Part shown: piece by piece, positions 14,154 to 15,439 of the stretch
Layout of the letters: every line of letters starts with the position of its first letter
Position numbering within the stretch: the stretch's first letter is position 1
Assembly: GCA_036881805.1 (NCBI GenBank)
Contig: JBAJNK010000065.1
Location: 1-15,439, forward strand
Direction of reading: 5' to 3'
Length of the DNA stretch: 15,439 nt
Source of the DNA: JANQLC01 sp036881805
Lineage (GTDB): Bacteria; Bacteroidota; Bacteroidia; Flavobacteriales; JANQLC01
Translations under genes and position numbers: made by a program
The notes under the pieces: model-generated
Database searches by the model: none
The model's input: only the letters and a program-made list of their open reading frames with translations
Told to the model about the DNA's origin: nothing

Positions 14154-14169
14154 TGGCCAAAGCTGTCGC

Positions 14170-15096
14170 ATGCCCACAATCGAGACGAATGTCGGTCAAA
14201 TCCCTTTGCGCAATTGTCTGTATAACGCCTCTGGGGCTCGGTGTACGACAGGGGCGGAGCTCGATGCCTTAGCGGGCGCCCACACCGGGGCGGTGCTCGC
14301 CAAGAGTACTACCGTGGCCTATCGCAAAGGAAATCCAGAACCGCGATACCGAGATATTCCCTTTGGCAGTATCAATTCGATGGGACTGCCCAACCTGGGC
14401 GTTGATTTTTATTTGAATTACGCCGAGGGTTTCTCCGGTGAAAAACCGCTCTTCCTCTCGGTGGCGGGCCTGACCTCGGCGGAGAACTGCGCTTTGTTGA
14501 AGCGAATTCAAAACGCAGCAGGGGTAACGGCCGTGGAGCTCAACCTCTCTTGTCCCAACATTCCCGGAAAGCCGCAAACCGGGTATGATTTCGAGCAGAC
14601 GGAGCGCCTGCTGCAAAGCGTTTTCGAGTTTTACGACAAACCCCTCGGCGTGAAGCTCCCACCTTATTTTGATAGGGCGCATTTCGACCAGATGGCCGCT
14701 GTGTTAAATCGATTTCCCCTCGCCTTTGTCACCTGTATCAACAGCATGGGCAATGGCTTGCACATCGATGTGAGGCGTGAAACCCCAAGCCTAAAACCCA
14801 AGGGTGGCTTTGGCGGTATCGGCGGATTGTACGCCAAGCCCACAGCCCTGGCAAACGTAAACCGGTTTTACAAACTGCTGGACGACATCCCCATCATCGG
14901 TTGCGGTGGCGTACAGACCGGGACAGATGTCTTTGAACACATCTTATGTGGGGCCAGGGCCGTACAAGTGGGTACCTGCTTGATGAAGGAAGGGACATCT
15001 TGTTTCACACGCCTAGCGGGGGAATTGGAATCGCTGATGCGCGAGAAGGGCTATGCACGAGTAGCGGACTTTACAGGCCAATTAAAATCCCTGTAA
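14170..15096 (+). CDS. pyrD: dihydroorotate dehydrogenase, class 1A (fumarate-type)
   Basis: This flavoenzyme oxidises dihydroorotate to orotate, the fourth step of pyrimidine synthesis. The 308-residue protein closely follows the class 1A pattern of Lactococcus PyrDA and yeast Ura1, which are soluble, FMN-only and use fumarate. Visible are NASGARC (19-25), Lys45 in LAKSTT, GSINSMGLPNLG (66-77), and the active-site Cys128 in ELNLSCPNIPGKPQ (123-136). Also present are LGVKLPPYFD, CINSMGNGL, FGGIGGLYAKPTALANV, the phosphate-binding IIGCGGVQTG and ADFTGQLKSL at the end. A class 2 enzyme would have a membrane-binding N-terminus and a catalytic Ser, and neither is present. It starts at ATG 14170 with a short leader and is divergent from the UMP synthase that uses its product. 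No PyrK-like partner lies alongside. Confidence 0.96.
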   Translation: MPTIETNVGQIPLRNCLYNASGARCTTGAELDALAGAHTGAVLAKSTTVAYRKGNPEPRYRDIPFGSINSMGLPNLGVDFYLNYAEGFSGEKPLFLSVAGLTSAENCALLKRIQNAAGVTAVELNLSCPNIPGKPQTGYDFEQTERLLQSVFEFYDKPLGVKLPPYFDRAHFDQMAAVLNRFPLAFVTCINSMGNGLHIDVRRETPSLKPKGGFGGIGGLYAKPTALANVNRFYKLLDDIPIIGCGGVQTGTDVFEHILCGARAVQVGTCLMKEGTSCFTRLAGELESLMREKGYARVADFTGQLKSL

Positions 15097-15299
15097 CGAC
15101 ATCAGCCGAAGCGCAGCATATCCCGAAATAAAAGCTGGGTAGGGCTCCAATTATCTCTTGATATACGGTTTATCCCTTTGAGGCCAGCTATTCGCCCTCT
15201 GAAGAGAATCACATAAATTTAAGAGCCGTATCTTTGCAAAGACGGAGCCAAAACAGATCGAATTCGCAAAGAAATATGATTAATTTTTCTGTGCTACTC
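15097..15299. other. intergenic region after pyrD with a repeat-end-like module
   Basis: No gene is seen. GAAATAAAAGCTGGGTAGGG near 15124-15143 resembles the GGAAATAAAAG module at positions 7-17 and the AAATAAGGCTGG junction near the end of array 2. CTTTGCAAAG (15233-15242) is a perfect 10-base palindrome. ATACGG near 15161-15166 and CCGTAT near 15224-15229 could pair over a distance of about 60 bases. Confidence 0.35.
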
Positions 15300-15307
15300 T
15301 AAATTTG
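15300..15307 (+). promoter_or_regulatory. possible -7 element for the right-edge gene
   Basis: TAAATTTG matches the TAnnTTTG -7 box 46 bases before ATG 15353. No clear TTTG box is seen at the right distance upstream. Confidence 0.35.
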
Positions 15308-15352
15308 CATATTGTAATACACGATTTTGTGAAAGCATAATAGTCGGTAAAT

Positions 15353-15439
15353 ATGGCCAGACTGAGGAAAGAAGAACCAAAACGCTTGAGAGAACATGCT
15401 AAGCTGCTTTGTACGGAAAAGGGTGTAAGCACGCAAAGG
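15353..15439 (+). CDS. N-terminal part of an unidentified protein, cut by the window end
   Basis: An ATG at 15353 opens a frame that continues to the window end for 29 codons. It is Lys/Arg-rich and helical, with LRKEEPKRLREHAKLLCTEKG then VSTQR. A charged helix followed by the start of what could be a helix-turn-helix suggests a small DNA-binding protein, such as a phage or terminase-type HTH protein. Too little is visible to name it. Confidence 0.45.
   Translation, partial: MARLRKEEPKRLREHAKLLCTEKGVSTQR

Noticed and set aside
14081..14179. Longer UMP synthase N-terminus from 14179
   Set aside because: The extra 33 residues are not like OPRT, cover the -7 box at 14100-14107, and would overlap the start of pyrD.

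Overview
The window looks like chromosomal DNA of a Bacteroidota (Bacteroidetes) bacterium. Most starts lack a Shine-Dalgarno box. Several genes have the phylum's promoter pattern, TTTG near -33 and TAnnTTTG near -7 about 19-21 bases apart. The DnaG, QueA and AroA proteins are of the type seen in that phylum. No rRNA, tRNA, CRISPR array or complete insertion sequence was seen.

Layout from left to right. (1) 1-415: a non-coding, strongly diverged tandem repeat with units of about 42-49 bases. (2) 443-3685, minus strand: dnaG (primase) and queA (queuosine synthesis). (3) 3749-7175, plus strand: a restriction-modification-like pair, made of a putative PD-(D/E)XK nuclease and an N6-adenine methyltransferase fused to one specificity domain. 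The methyltransferase has its own well-formed promoter. (4) 7230-9102, minus strand: aroA, a MazG-like pyrophosphohydrolase and a broken dtd gene, still in operon spacing. The restriction-modification pair appears to have landed between aroA and queA, which I recall as neighbours in flavobacteria. (5) 9130-10215: a second, longer array of the same diverged repeat, about 24 units. (6) 10324-11457: decayed material, namely a C-terminal protein remnant and a DUF3825 (OST-HTH-associated) gene with an apparent one-base frameshift. (7) 11689-15096: intact metabolic genes, fbp (fructose-1,6-bisphosphatase) convergent with a bifunctional UMP synthase, and a divergent class 1A dihydroorotate dehydrogenase. 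(8) 15353 to the end: the start of an unidentified gene.

Functionally, PyrD (1A) and the fused UMP synthase together perform the last three steps of UMP synthesis from one divergent promoter region. The UMP synthase has the domain order and motifs of the eukaryotic enzyme, which is unusual for a bacterium. The AroA branch makes chorismate precursors, and DnaG and QueA are housekeeping genes.

The least explained part is the pair of repeat arrays. They share one orientation and one set of sequence blocks, appear non-coding, and have isolated unit-like copies in other intergenic gaps. The stretch from about 8.8 to 11.5 kb, around the larger array, holds three damaged genes and looks like a region of ongoing decay or rearrangement. 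All calls come from reading the sequence; no database search was run.
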